From the NCBI RefSeq assembly GCF_026712245.1, contig NZ_JAPPUY010000001.1, forward strand, positions 434,001-498,000: 64,000 nt of DNA, in the 5' to 3' direction. The notes below the pieces were generated by a model. That model was not told where the DNA came from, ran no database searches, and worked only from the letters and a program-made list of their open reading frames with translations. This DNA is from Roseateles hydrophilus (lineage in GTDB: Bacteria; Pseudomonadota; Gammaproteobacteria; Burkholderiales; Burkholderiaceae_C). How positions within the stretch are numbered: the stretch's first letter is position 1; each line of letters starts with the position of its first letter. Positions 19,918-29,216 of the stretch are shown here, piece by piece. The position numbers were made by a program, and so were the translations under genes.

Positions 19918-22854
19918 ATGCCCGCATTCCGTCCGTCCCGCCGTCTGGCCCTCAGCCCTGTGGCGCTGGCCGCCGCCTTCGTCGTCGCGCCCGCCTGGGC
20001 GCAGCAGGCGGCCGCGCCCGCCGCGCAGCTGGAAACCGTCACCGTCACCGGCATCCGCGCCTCGCTGGAGAGCGCGCTGAACGCCAAGCGGCAGGAGAAG
20101 GGCATCGTCGATGTCGTCAAGGCCGAGGACATGGGCAAGTTCCCCGACACCAACCTGGCCGAGTCGCTGCAGCGCATCCCCGGCGTGGTGATCGACCGCG
20201 ATGCCGGTGAGGGCCGCAACATCACGGTGCGCGGCCTGGGCGGTGACTTCACCCGCACCCGCATCAACGGCATCGAGGCGCTGGCCACGACCGGCGGCAC
20301 CGACAGCTCGGGCGGTGCCAACCGCACCCGCGCCTTCGACTTCAACGTCTTCGCGGCCGACCTGTTCAGCTCGCTGACCGTGCGCAAGAGCAGCTCGGCC
20401 GATGTGGACGAGGGCTCGCTGGGCGCTACGGTGGACCTGCAGACGGCGCGCCCCTTCGACATGAAGGGTTTCGTGGCGGCCGTGTCCGTGAAGGGCACCT
20501 ACAACGAGCTGCGCGGCAAGACCACGCCCAAGACTTCGTTCCTGATCTCCAACACCTTTGCCGACAAGAAGATCGGCGTGCTGTTCTCGGGCGCCTACTC
20601 CAAGCGTGAGGTCTACGAAGAGGGCTTCAGCACGGTGCGCTGGGACAACGGCCCGTCCAGCGGCGGCTGGTGCTCGCCGGTGGGCGTGACGCCGGCCAGC
20701 CCGGTGAACCCGACCACGCCGGCCACGCCTGCCAATCAATGCGGCGCGTCCACCACGGCCACCCGCCTGCCCAACACGCCCGAGAACGTCGCTGCCTACA
20801 ACGCCGCCTCGCTGGCCACCAACTTCCACCCGCGCCTGCCGCGCTACGGCCGCCTGACGCATGACCAGTCCCGCCTGGGCTTGACCGGCTCGGTGCAGGT
20901 GCGCCTGTCGGACACCACGCTGGTGACGGCCGACATGATGTATTCCAAGCTGGATGCGACGCGCCAGGAAGACTTCCTGCAGGCCATCTCCTTCAGCCGC
21001 AACCTGTCCGCGGGTGGCAAGCAGCAGACCAGCGTGCTGGCCGCCGAATACAACGCCGCCGGCCAGATGGTCTACGGCAAGTTCAATGGCGTGGACATCC
21101 GCTCCGAATCGCGCTTTGACAAGCTCAGCACCGAGTTCACCCAGCCCACGCTGACGGTGGAGCAGGACATCGGCGACACGCTCAAGGCCACCGTGCGCCT
21201 GGGCACGGCCCAGTCGCGCTTCAACAACCCCATCCAGACCACGACGACGCTGGATGCGCCCAACGTGGACGGCTATGTGTTCGACGCCCGCGGCAACGAC
21301 CGCGCGCCGCTGATCACCTACGGCAACCTGAACCCCAACGACGCGAGCGGCGCACTGCAGATCCGCGGCGTGCCGGTGGGCTCCAGCAGCATCACCAACT
21401 TCACGCCCAGTGAAGTGCGCATCCGCCCCAACGGCGTGACCAACAAGCAGGACGTCGCCACCTTCGACCTGGCCTGGGATGCGATGGATGGCCTGACGCT
21501 CAAGGGCGGCGTCAGCTACAAGCGCTTCAGCTTCACCAGCTACGACTTCCGGCGCACGGTGGAAACCATGAACACGCTGCCCGCCAACGCGCTGCCCAAC
21601 GCGCTGGTGACGCGCGTGGAAGGCTTCGGCAAGGGCCAGAACCTGCCGGCCGGCTCGGTCACCTCCTGGGTCATTCCGAACCTGGACGCCATCGCCGCGC
21701 TGTACGACATCTACTGCAACTGCCTGAAGACCGGCGCGGCCGGCGGACCCGGCGACTACCGCCTGACCTCCATCACCAACGGCAATGCCCGCGGCGGCAA
21801 CCGGGCCATCACCGAGACCGACACCGGCGCCTGGTTCATGGCCGATTTCGAGACCCGCCTGGCCGGCATGCCCGTGCGCGGCAACGCCGGCGTGCGCCAC
21901 GTCAAGACGGCCATCGTTGCCAACGGCTACCTCGCCACGGGCGGCGGCAGCCTCGTGACGGCCGAGCGCCAGTACAACGACTGGCTGCCCTCGGCCAACG
22001 TGTCGGTCAACCTGGCGAAGGACCTGGTGGCCCGCGCGGCCGTGGCCAAGGTCATGTCGCGCCCGCCGCTGCAGAGCCTGAACCCCGGCGGCACGCTGTC
22101 CACCACCGGCACGCTGACCTACACCGGCGGCAACCCCGCGCTGGACCCGTTCCGCGCCACCACCGTGGACGCCAGCCTCGAGTGGTACCACGCCAAGAAC
22201 GCCTTCATCGGCCTGGGTCTGTTCCAGAAGGACATCAAGAGCTACGTGCTGACCAAGGGCTACGACGCGCCCTACAAGGACAGCGGCCTGCCCATGTCGC
22301 TGCTGCCCAGCAACTTCACGGGTGACGAGGTCTTCCGCTTCAGCGCGCCCGTCAACACCCCGGGCGGGAAGCTCAGCGGCTTCGAGATCAACGTGCAGCA
22401 GCCCTTCAGCTTCCTGCCGGGCTGGGGCAAGAACTTCGGCGTGCTGGCCAACTACACGCAGGTCAAGTCCAAGATGGCCTATGTGCTGTCGACCACCGCG
22501 GTGGGCGCCTCCACCGTCACGGAAGACCTGGTCAACCTGTCGCCGCGCTCCTGGAACGCGTCGATCTACTACGACGACGGCACCTTCAGCGGCCGCGTGT
22601 CCACCTCGGCACGTGCGGCTTTCCTGACGGCCGTGCCGGCCGGCAACAACCAGGACGTCGCGGGCAAGAACAAGACGTTCAACGTCGACCTGTCGATGGG
22701 CTACAAGATCAACAAGCAGCTGGAGGTCACGTTCGAGGCCACCAACCTGACCAACCAGCCCAACGACCAGTTCATCTCGCGCGCGATGGACAACGTGGTG
22801 GTGAACAACTACACCGGTCGCGAGTTCATCATCGGCGGTCGCTACAAGTTCTGA
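19918..22854 (+). CDS. TonB-dependent receptor, probable pectin oligosaccharide uptake
   Basis: A 978-residue receptor of the large carbohydrate-type group found in Xanthomonas and Caulobacter. The signal peptide runs through LALSPVALAAAFVVAPAWAQ; the plug has GIVDVVKAEDMGKFPDTNLA, LAESLQRIPGVVIDRDAGEG and NITVRGLGGDFTRTRING; the barrel ends TGREFIIGGRYKF. The ATG at 19918 is preferred because AGGAGA lies five bases upstream; an in-frame ATG at 19900 has AGGAGG only two bases before it. It is the first gene of the rightward pectin operon, so its cargo is probably an oligogalacturonide, an inference from position. Confidence 0.9.
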   Translation: MPAFRPSRRLALSPVALAAAFVVAPAWAQQAAAPAAQLETVTVTGIRASLESALNAKRQEKGIVDVVKAEDMGKFPDTNLAESLQRIPGVVIDRDAGEGRNITVRGLGGDFTRTRINGIEALATTGGTDSSGGANRTRAFDFNVFAADLFSSLTVRKSSSADVDEGSLGATVDLQTARPFDMKGFVAAVSVKGTYNELRGKTTPKTSFLISNTFADKKIGVLFSGAYSKREVYEEGFSTVRWDNGPSSGGWCSPVGVTPASPVNPTTPATPANQCGASTTATRLPNTPENVAAYNAASLATNFHPRLPRYGRLTHDQSRLGLTGSVQVRLSDTTLVTADMMYSKLDATRQEDFLQAISFSRNLSAGGKQQTSVLAAEYNAAGQMVYGKFNGVDIRSESRFDKLSTEFTQPTLTVEQDIGDTLKATVRLGTAQSRFNNPIQTTTTLDAPNVDGYVFDARGNDRAPLITYGNLNPNDASGALQIRGVPVGSSSITNFTPSEVRIRPNGVTNKQDVATFDLAWDAMDGLTLKGGVSYKRFSFTSYDFRRTVETMNTLPANALPNALVTRVEGFGKGQNLPAGSVTSWVIPNLDAIAALYDIYCNCLKTGAAGGPGDYRLTSITNGNARGGNRAITETDTGAWFMADFETRLAGMPVRGNAGVRHVKTAIVANGYLATGGGSLVTAERQYNDWLPSANVSVNLAKDLVARAAVAKVMSRPPLQSLNPGGTLSTTGTLTYTGGNPALDPFRATTVDASLEWYHAKNAFIGLGLFQKDIKSYVLTKGYDAPYKDSGLPMSLLPSNFTGDEVFRFSAPVNTPGGKLSGFEINVQQPFSFLPGWGKNFGVLANYTQVKSKMAYVLSTTAVGASTVTEDLVNLSPRSWNASIYYDDGTFSGRVSTSARAAFLTAVPAGNNQDVAGKNKTFNVDLSMGYKINKQLEVTFEATNLTNQPNDQFISRAMDNVVVNNYTGREFIIGGRYKF

Positions 22855-22864
22855 GAGGGCTGCC

Positions 22865-23434
22865 ATGAAGCGCCTTTCACTGCTTGCGGCAGCCGGGCTG
22901 CTGATGGCGTCGGCGGCGTCTGCCGCCGTGCTGGTGCCGGGCACGCCCGTCACCGGCACGCTGGACGGTGCCGCCGCCGGCCTGCTGGGCGCCGATCTCG
23001 GCTACCAGCCCGAGGCCGGCAGCAACACCACGGCGGTGCTCGATCTCGTCGACGGCCTGGACAGCATGGAGTTCATCGCTGCGGATGCCAGCCTCGCGCT
23101 GGACATCAACAGCGACGGGCGGCTGCGCCTGTGGGACAACACCGGCACCGGCCTGCTGGGCACCCACACCGTCGAGCTCAGCTTCGCCGACGCCACGCTG
23201 CGCCTGGCGCTGCCCACCCTCAGCGCGCTCACGCCGCTGCTGTCGGGCAGTCTGCAGTTCGAGCTGCTGAGCCCGCAGTCCGTCCGCCTGACGCTGACGG
23301 ATGCCCGCATCGACACGAACTTCGCCTACGTCGATGCCCAGCTGGCCCTGGCGCCCGTGCCCGAGCCTGCACCCGCGGCCCTGCTGGCCCTGGGCCTGCT
23401 CGGCCTCGCGCTGCGCCGCCGGTCGCACCGGTAA
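22865..23434 (+). CDS. PEP-CTERM sorting-domain protein
   Basis: A 189-residue exported protein of unknown function. It has an N-terminal signal peptide (RLSLLAAAGLLMASAASAAV) and a classic PEP-CTERM tail: VPEP at residues 165-168, a hydrophobic segment AALLALGLLGLAL and the basic end RRRSHR. Such tails are processed by exosortase, usually in strains that make extracellular polysaccharide. The middle is acidic and predicted to be beta-rich. It sits ten bases after the TonB receptor and 37 before the lyase-esterase fusion, so it is probably co-expressed with pectin degradation. No exosortase gene is in the window. Confidence 0.82.
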   Translation: MKRLSLLAAAGLLMASAASAAVLVPGTPVTGTLDGAAAGLLGADLGYQPEAGSNTTAVLDLVDGLDSMEFIAADASLALDINSDGRLRLWDNTGTGLLGTHTVELSFADATLRLALPTLSALTPLLSGSLQFELLSPQSVRLTLTDARIDTNFAYVDAQLALAPVPEPAPAALLALGLLGLALRRRSHR

Positions 23435-23471
23435 GCACCCCCGTCTTCTCCCTCCTTTTTCAGGAGACCGT

Positions 23472-26273
23472 ATGAAGCTGCACCTTGCGGCGCTGAGCGC
23501 GCTGCTGGCCCTGCCTTTGCCTGCGTTTTCCCAGGTTGACCCGGCGCGCGAGGTCGCGCCGGCCGATGGCTTTGCCGCCCTGGGCGGCGGCACCACCGGC
23601 GGTTCGACCGCCAGCCTGAGCCAGATCTACACCGTCACCAACCGCCAGCAACTGCTGACCGCGCTGGCCAACGGCGGCACGCTGCCCAAGATCGTCAAGG
23701 TCGTGGGCCGCATCGACATGAGCGAAGGCCAGCCCTTTGCCAGCCGCGCCGACCAGGACCAGCGCGCCGGTGTGCGCCTGCCATCCAACACAACGCTGAT
23801 CGGCGCCGGCCCGGGTGCGGGCCTGGCCAACGGCCGCATCGAAATCATCGGCGTGGCCAACGTCATCGTGCGCAACCTGGCCATCATGGCACCTTGCGAC
23901 GTGGCGCCCGTGTGGGACCCGACCGACGGCAGCACCGGCAGCTGGAACGCAGCCTACGACGCCATCTCGGTGCAGGGTGCCGAGCGCGTCTGGATCGACC
24001 GCAACACCATCACCGACGCGCCGATCACCGACGACCAGTTGCCCATTGAGAACGGCAAGCCGCGCCAGTGCCACGACGGTGCGATCGATATCACGCGTGG
24101 TGCCAACTACGTGACGGTCAGCCACAACGTCATCGACCGGCACGACAAAACCATGCTGATCGGCCACTCCGATAGCTACACGGCGGACATCGGCCGCCTC
24201 AAGGTCACCATCGCCAACAACGTGTTCACCAACGTCGCGCAGCGCGCGCCGCGCGTGCGCTACGGCCAGGTGCACCTGCTGAACAACTACCACGTGGGCA
24301 GCAAGACCGCCCCGGTCTATGCGCACAGCTACAGCGTGGGCATCGGCACCGGTGCGCGCGTGATCTCGCATGCCAACGTGCACGCCATCACCGGCGCGGC
24401 GCCGGGCTGCGCCGCGGTCGTGCAGACGCTCAACCCCGACGCCGCCAGCAGTTTTGCCGACGCCGGCTCCACGCTCAACGGTGCGCCCCTGGGCGCCTGC
24501 GCCGTGTCGGCCAACGTGGGCTGGAGCGTGCCCTATGCCTTCACTGCGCGGCCGGCGGCGCTGGTCAAGGCCAATGCGCTGGCGCGTGCTGGTGCCGGCA
24601 AGATCAGCACCCAGATCAGCGGCACCGGCGGCGTGGGCGTGGTGCCCGGTAGCGTTGAGCCGGCGCGCAACGCGACCGGTGTGCACATCGACACGCCGCT
24701 GGCCATCGCCTTCGATGCCGCACCCGTGCTGACCGGCAACGGCGCCATCACCGTGCGCCGCGCGAGCGACGGCGTGGTGGTGGACCGGCTGGACCTGTCC
24801 ACCGCACCGTCGTCCACCGACACCCAGACCGTCATCCCCCGCACCAACCTCGAGATCGACGCGCTGGCGCTGGGCGCCATGCCCGAGAACGCGGCGCGGG
24901 CGCGCTTCGTCTGGTACCGGCCGGTCAGCGTGCTTGGCAATCAGGCCGTCATCCGGCTGCGCAGCAACCGCCTGGCTTTTGACACCGCCTACACGGTCAG
25001 CGTGGATGCGGCTGCCTTCAGCGGCAGCATCAACAACTCGCCGTTCGCGGGCCTGAGCTGGAGCTTCACCACGCGCAGCGCGCCGGCCAGCAAGACCAGC
25101 GTCACCGTGGATGACGACGGCACGACGGCCGACTTCCGCAGCGTGCAGGGCGCGCTGAACTGGATCATGGCCTGGTGCTCCACCGGCAGCCCAGCCAGCA
25201 GCTGCAACACGGTGGCCACGCCCAAGACCATCAGCATCCGCAACGGCCTCTACCCCGAGCTGCTGATGCTGCGCAACGTCGCCAACCTCAGCCTCGTGGG
25301 CGAGAGCCGCGACGGCGTGCAGGTGGGGCGGTTGAACTTCGAGTCGCTGAACAGCGGCAGCGGCGCCAGCACCGCTGCGGCCGGCACGGCGCTGAGCACC
25401 GGCCGCGTCGCGGGTCACCGCGTGCTCGGCGGCGGGCGCTCGGTGCTGCTGGTCGAGAACGCCGACCTGTTCACGCTGCGCAACTTCACGCTCGTCAACC
25501 CGCATGCCCGCGCGTCCCTCTACGACAACCAGGCCGAGGCGATCTACTTCAACACCAGCACCACGGCGGCTGCGCACCGCATGGTGGCGCGCGAGATGAA
25601 CTTCATCTCCGAGCAGGACACGCTGCAGCTCAAGGGCTATGTGTGGGTCTACAACTCGCTGGTGGCCGGCAACGTGGACTTCATCTGGGGCAACGTGATG
25701 GCCGCGCTGTTCGAGGACTGCGAGATCCGCAGCGTGCTGGACGCGTCCAGCAGCTCGCCCGGCTACATCCTGCAGGCGCGCGCCACGGCCGGTGACACGG
25801 GCTTCGTGTTCCTGAACAGCCAGCTCACGGCCGGCCCGGGTGTCACCGCGGCCTACCTGGCACGCAGCGGCGGCACCAGCAGCACCGCCTACGTCGACAA
25901 CATCGCCTTCATCAACAGCCGCATCGGCCCGCACATCCTGCCCATCGGCTGGTGCAGCGGCACCGGCACGAGCAAGACCGGCACGGGGCAGGGCGCCTGC
26001 AGCTCCAACCCGCCGCCCTGGGCCGGTACCGCCAACGGCGGCGCCACCGACGCCGCCGGCTGGCGCGAGTCGGGCAGCCGCGATCTGGATGGCAACCCGC
26101 TGAACACCAGCGCCCGCCTGGGCCTGGCCACGGTCACCGTGGGCGGCGTGCCCGCCACCGTGCAGCTGGCCAAGACGCTGGACAGCACGGCCGGCCTGAC
26201 CAGCCGGGCCGACATCTTCCGCAAATCCACCATCGCCACCGGCTCGCCCGGCGGCTGGGTGCCGGCGCCCTGA
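23472..26273 (+). CDS. Bifunctional pectate lyase (PL1) - pectin methylesterase (CE8) fusion
   Basis: A 933-residue secreted protein with a signal peptide (KLHLAALSALLALPLPAFSQ). Residues about 30-360 are a PL1 pectate lyase (CHDGAIDITRGANYVTVSHN, RHDKTMLIGHSDS, QRAPRVRYGQVHLLNN). Residues about 390-530 resemble a bacterial Ig-like linker (EPARNATGVHIDTPLAIAFD, TAYTVSVDAAAFSG, SWSFTT). Residues about 540-930 are a CE8 methylesterase (DDDGTTADFRSVQGALNWI, FISEQDTLQLKG, GNVDFIWGN). The usual LGRxW motif of CE8 appears as YLARSGG, with the arginine kept. The fusion would couple demethylation to cleavage. AGGAGA precedes the ATG. Confidence 0.92.
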   Translation: MKLHLAALSALLALPLPAFSQVDPAREVAPADGFAALGGGTTGGSTASLSQIYTVTNRQQLLTALANGGTLPKIVKVVGRIDMSEGQPFASRADQDQRAGVRLPSNTTLIGAGPGAGLANGRIEIIGVANVIVRNLAIMAPCDVAPVWDPTDGSTGSWNAAYDAISVQGAERVWIDRNTITDAPITDDQLPIENGKPRQCHDGAIDITRGANYVTVSHNVIDRHDKTMLIGHSDSYTADIGRLKVTIANNVFTNVAQRAPRVRYGQVHLLNNYHVGSKTAPVYAHSYSVGIGTGARVISHANVHAITGAAPGCAAVVQTLNPDAASSFADAGSTLNGAPLGACAVSANVGWSVPYAFTARPAALVKANALARAGAGKISTQISGTGGVGVVPGSVEPARNATGVHIDTPLAIAFDAAPVLTGNGAITVRRASDGVVVDRLDLSTAPSSTDTQTVIPRTNLEIDALALGAMPENAARARFVWYRPVSVLGNQAVIRLRSNRLAFDTAYTVSVDAAAFSGSINNSPFAGLSWSFTTRSAPASKTSVTVDDDGTTADFRSVQGALNWIMAWCSTGSPASSCNTVATPKTISIRNGLYPELLMLRNVANLSLVGESRDGVQVGRLNFESLNSGSGASTAAAGTALSTGRVAGHRVLGGGRSVLLVENADLFTLRNFTLVNPHARASLYDNQAEAIYFNTSTTAAAHRMVAREMNFISEQDTLQLKGYVWVYNSLVAGNVDFIWGNVMAALFEDCEIRSVLDASSSSPGYILQARATAGDTGFVFLNSQLTAGPGVTAAYLARSGGTSSTAYVDNIAFINSRIGPHILPIGWCSGTGTSKTGTGQGACSSNPPPWAGTANGGATDAAGWRESGSRDLDGNPLNTSARLGLATVTVGGVPATVQLAKTLDSTAGLTSRADIFRKSTIATGSPGGWVPAP

Positions 26274-26313
26274 ACGGGGCCCCACAACAACACGACACCA
26301 GGAGAACCGAACC

Positions 26314-29208
26314 ATGACCCACGCCCGCCTTCCCAGCCGGCTCACGCTGTGCGCTGCGGCCGCCCTTGCGCTGACCGGCGCCGCCCAGGCGCAGGAGACT
26401 GCCGCCCCCGTCACCATGGAGCGCATCCAGGTGACCGGCTCGTCCATCAAGCGGCTGGCCGGTGAGACGGCGCTGCCGGTGTCGGTCAACAAGCCCGAGG
26501 AGCTGGAGGCACGCGGCCACACCGAGCTCAAGGACCTGCTGCTGGAGCTGCCGCAGTCGCAGTCGCTGGGCTTCAACTCCGGCGCGGCCGGCCCGGTGCT
26601 GAACCTGCGCGGCCTGGGCCCGATGCGCACGCTGACGCTGCTCAACGGCCGCCGCCTGGCCAACGAGCCGCTGCAGGACCAGTACGTCTCGGTCAACGTC
26701 ATCCCGCGCATGGCGCTGGATCGCGCCGAGACGCTGCGCGACGGCGCCTCGTCCATCTACGGCTCCGACGCCATCGGCGGCGTGCAGAACTTCGTCATGA
26801 AGGACACGTTCAAGGGCGCCAAGCTGAAGCTGGACTTCAACGCCCCCGAGCGCAACAGCCCGGGCCAGACCAAGTCTGTGGCGGCGATTGCCGGCTTTGG
26901 CGACCTGGCCGCCGACGGCTGGAACGTCTACGGCTCGCTGGATCACCAGACCAAGTCGGCCCTGATGCAGGGCGACCGCCCCGAGCTGTACGACGGCTCG
27001 GCGCTGAACCAGCTGGGCCTGCTCGTGGCGCCCAGCAACAAGAACCAGAGCCCGATCGCGAACTACGGCTTCAGCGCCACCGCGAACAGCAACTACAACT
27101 CCAGCTTCGCCACCGGCTGCGTGGCGCCGTACTCGCTGCCCACGCTGGGCGCCGGCAGCGTCGCCACGCCGGCCACCTATGGCAACGCCGGCTGCTACCG
27201 CGACCCCAACTTCTTCACCGCCATCAGCGACGGCAGCAAGATCACCAACCTGTTCGGCAAGGCCAGCCTGAACGTGGGCCAGGGCCACCGTGTCAGCCTG
27301 GAGCTGCTGCACTCGGCGTTCACGGTCGAGAAGTACCGCGGCATGCAGGCCAACAGCTCGTCCAACGAGCCGTTCACGTACTACACCATCCCGTCCACCA
27401 GCAAGTTCTATCCCGGCAAGGGCATCACGCCGCTGGTCAACGTGGTGGGCAGCAACACCGGCAGCAACTCGCCGGCCATGTTCATCGATGCGACCAAGAC
27501 GCCCGGTACCGTCAGCCCGCTGAACATGAACAACCGGCTGGTCTACTTCCAGTGGGGCCCGGGCGAGCTGGGCCCGGCCTACCGCAATGACGAGCAGATC
27601 AACGACCGCCTGGTGCTCAGCGCCGAAGGCTCGGTGTGGAACTGGGACTACCGCGTGGGCCTGAACTACGGCCACTCGCAGCGCAACACCGCCACGGGCG
27701 GCGGCTACATCCTGTACAGCAAGGCGCAGGAGGGCTTCACCAACGGCACGCTGAACCCCTTCGGCCCGCAGGACGCCGCCGGCCTGGAGTACCTCAAGAG
27801 CATCGAGCTGCGCGACTACGTCTACCGCAAGAACGAGGCCTACAACAAGGCCGTCGATGCGACGTTCACGCGCGAGCTGATGCAGCTCCAGGGTGGCCCG
27901 CTGGTGCTGGCCGTGACGGGCGAGCTGCGCCGCGACGAGGCCAAGGTGCACGCCGCGCCGCTGGACTACGTGGGCAAGCTGGCCAACGGCAACTACAACA
28001 TCAGCAGTGCTGGCGTCGTCGTCAAGGACGACATCGTCGGTGAGAACCCGACCGGCGTGGCCGCCAAGCTGCACCGCGACATCAAGTCCGCCGTCATCGA
28101 GCTGGACGCACCGCTGACCAAGCAGTGGAGCGTCAACGGCGCCGTGCGCTCCGACACCTACAGTGACCTCAAGACCACCACGGTCAACCCCAAGCTGTCG
28201 GTGCGCTACCAGCCGACGACCGAGCTGATGCTGCGTGCATCGGCGAACACGGGCTTCCGGGCGCCGTCCATCATGGACATTCAGAACCCGACGCCCGAAG
28301 TGCGCCAGGTGCGCATGGACGATCCGACGCTGTGCCCCAGCGCCACGCCGCTGATCTCGGCCTCCGGCACGCCGGTGTCGGGCTTCACCTACGCCCAGGT
28401 CTGCGACGTGATGACCGACTACTGGACCAAGTCGCCCGACAACAGCCACCTCAAGCCCGAGAAGTCCAAGGGCTGGGCCATCGGCGGCGCGTTCGAGCCG
28501 GTGCGCGGCCTGCTGGTGACGGTGGACTACTGGAGCATCAAGCTCAGCGATGTGCTGGGCGCGCTGACCTTGTCCGAGGTGCAGCAGCAGCCGGCCAAGT
28601 ACGCCGCCAACATCATTCGCAAGGCCGACGGCACCATCAACTACATCCTGACCAGCCAGGCCAACCGCGGTGACATGAACATGCGCGGCCTGGACATCGC
28701 CGCCACCTACCAGCTGCGCACCAACGGCTGGGGCACGTTCAACTTCAAGCTCGACGGCACCTACTACGACAAGTACGCGCTGTCGGTGGAGAAGGGCGGC
28801 GTGATGCTGGACAACGTCGGCATCCTGACCGGCGACGCCCGCTACGTGGGCCCCAACGCCGGCCTGGCGACCACACAGCAGATCGTCTACCGCTGGAAGC
28901 ACACCGGCGCGGTGGCCTGGCGCCTGGGCCACTGGTCCACGCAGCTTTCGCAGCGCTACAGCAGCGGCCTGACCGACCTGACCCCGCGCGGCACGTCCAC
29001 CTACACCGATGTGAAGGCCTACAAGCAGTACAACCTCAGCGCCAGCTACTCGGGCATCAAGAACCTGAAGCTGAGCGTGGGCGTCAACAACGTCACCAAC
29101 GTGAACCCCGTGCTGACGGCCAACACCGGCTACAACGGCTACCTGACCAGCAATGCCGACGTGCTGGGCCGTGCCTACCGCGTCACGGCCGAGTACACGT
29201 TCTTCTGA
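26314..29208 (+). CDS. TonB-dependent receptor, second of the pectin locus
   Basis: A 964-residue receptor with signal peptide LTLCAAAALALTGAAQAQET, a plug with VTGSSIKRLAGETALPVSVN, LNLRGLGPMRTLTLLNGRRL and LRDGASSIYGSDAIGGVQNF, and a long barrel with TGFRAPSIMDIQNPTPEVRQ, ending RVTAEYTFF. This plug type (GSSIKR, ASSIYGSDAIGG) is common in receptors for plant polysaccharide fragments and vitamins. It differs clearly from the first receptor, so the two may take different ligands. AGGAG lies upstream of the ATG, and the lyase gene follows after eight bases. Confidence 0.9.
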   Translation: MTHARLPSRLTLCAAAALALTGAAQAQETAAPVTMERIQVTGSSIKRLAGETALPVSVNKPEELEARGHTELKDLLLELPQSQSLGFNSGAAGPVLNLRGLGPMRTLTLLNGRRLANEPLQDQYVSVNVIPRMALDRAETLRDGASSIYGSDAIGGVQNFVMKDTFKGAKLKLDFNAPERNSPGQTKSVAAIAGFGDLAADGWNVYGSLDHQTKSALMQGDRPELYDGSALNQLGLLVAPSNKNQSPIANYGFSATANSNYNSSFATGCVAPYSLPTLGAGSVATPATYGNAGCYRDPNFFTAISDGSKITNLFGKASLNVGQGHRVSLELLHSAFTVEKYRGMQANSSSNEPFTYYTIPSTSKFYPGKGITPLVNVVGSNTGSNSPAMFIDATKTPGTVSPLNMNNRLVYFQWGPGELGPAYRNDEQINDRLVLSAEGSVWNWDYRVGLNYGHSQRNTATGGGYILYSKAQEGFTNGTLNPFGPQDAAGLEYLKSIELRDYVYRKNEAYNKAVDATFTRELMQLQGGPLVLAVTGELRRDEAKVHAAPLDYVGKLANGNYNISSAGVVVKDDIVGENPTGVAAKLHRDIKSAVIELDAPLTKQWSVNGAVRSDTYSDLKTTTVNPKLSVRYQPTTELMLRASANTGFRAPSIMDIQNPTPEVRQVRMDDPTLCPSATPLISASGTPVSGFTYAQVCDVMTDYWTKSPDNSHLKPEKSKGWAIGGAFEPVRGLLVTVDYWSIKLSDVLGALTLSEVQQQPAKYAANIIRKADGTINYILTSQANRGDMNMRGLDIAATYQLRTNGWGTFNFKLDGTYYDKYALSVEKGGVMLDNVGILTGDARYVGPNAGLATTQQIVYRWKHTGAVAWRLGHWSTQLSQRYSSGLTDLTPRGTSTYTDVKAYKQYNLSASYSGIKNLKLSVGVNNVTNVNPVLTANTGYNGYLTSNADVLGRAYRVTAEYTFF

Positions 29209-29216
29209 GGATCGCG

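Noticed and set aside
19813-22959. A 1048-codon open frame on the minus strand opposite the TonB receptor gene
   Set aside because: It is an antisense shadow produced by high third-position GC. The plus-strand protein has a signal peptide, plug and barrel features, while the minus frame is low-complexity with no recognisable domain.
23460-26756. A 1098-codon minus-strand frame opposite the lyase-esterase fusion
   Set aside because: Same cause: rich in Val, Ala, Gly, Arg and His with no domain, and it covers a clearly coding plus-strand gene.
26134-28932. A 932-codon minus-strand frame opposite the second pectin TonB receptor
   Set aside because: Low-complexity composition and no motif; the plus strand encodes an intact receptor.
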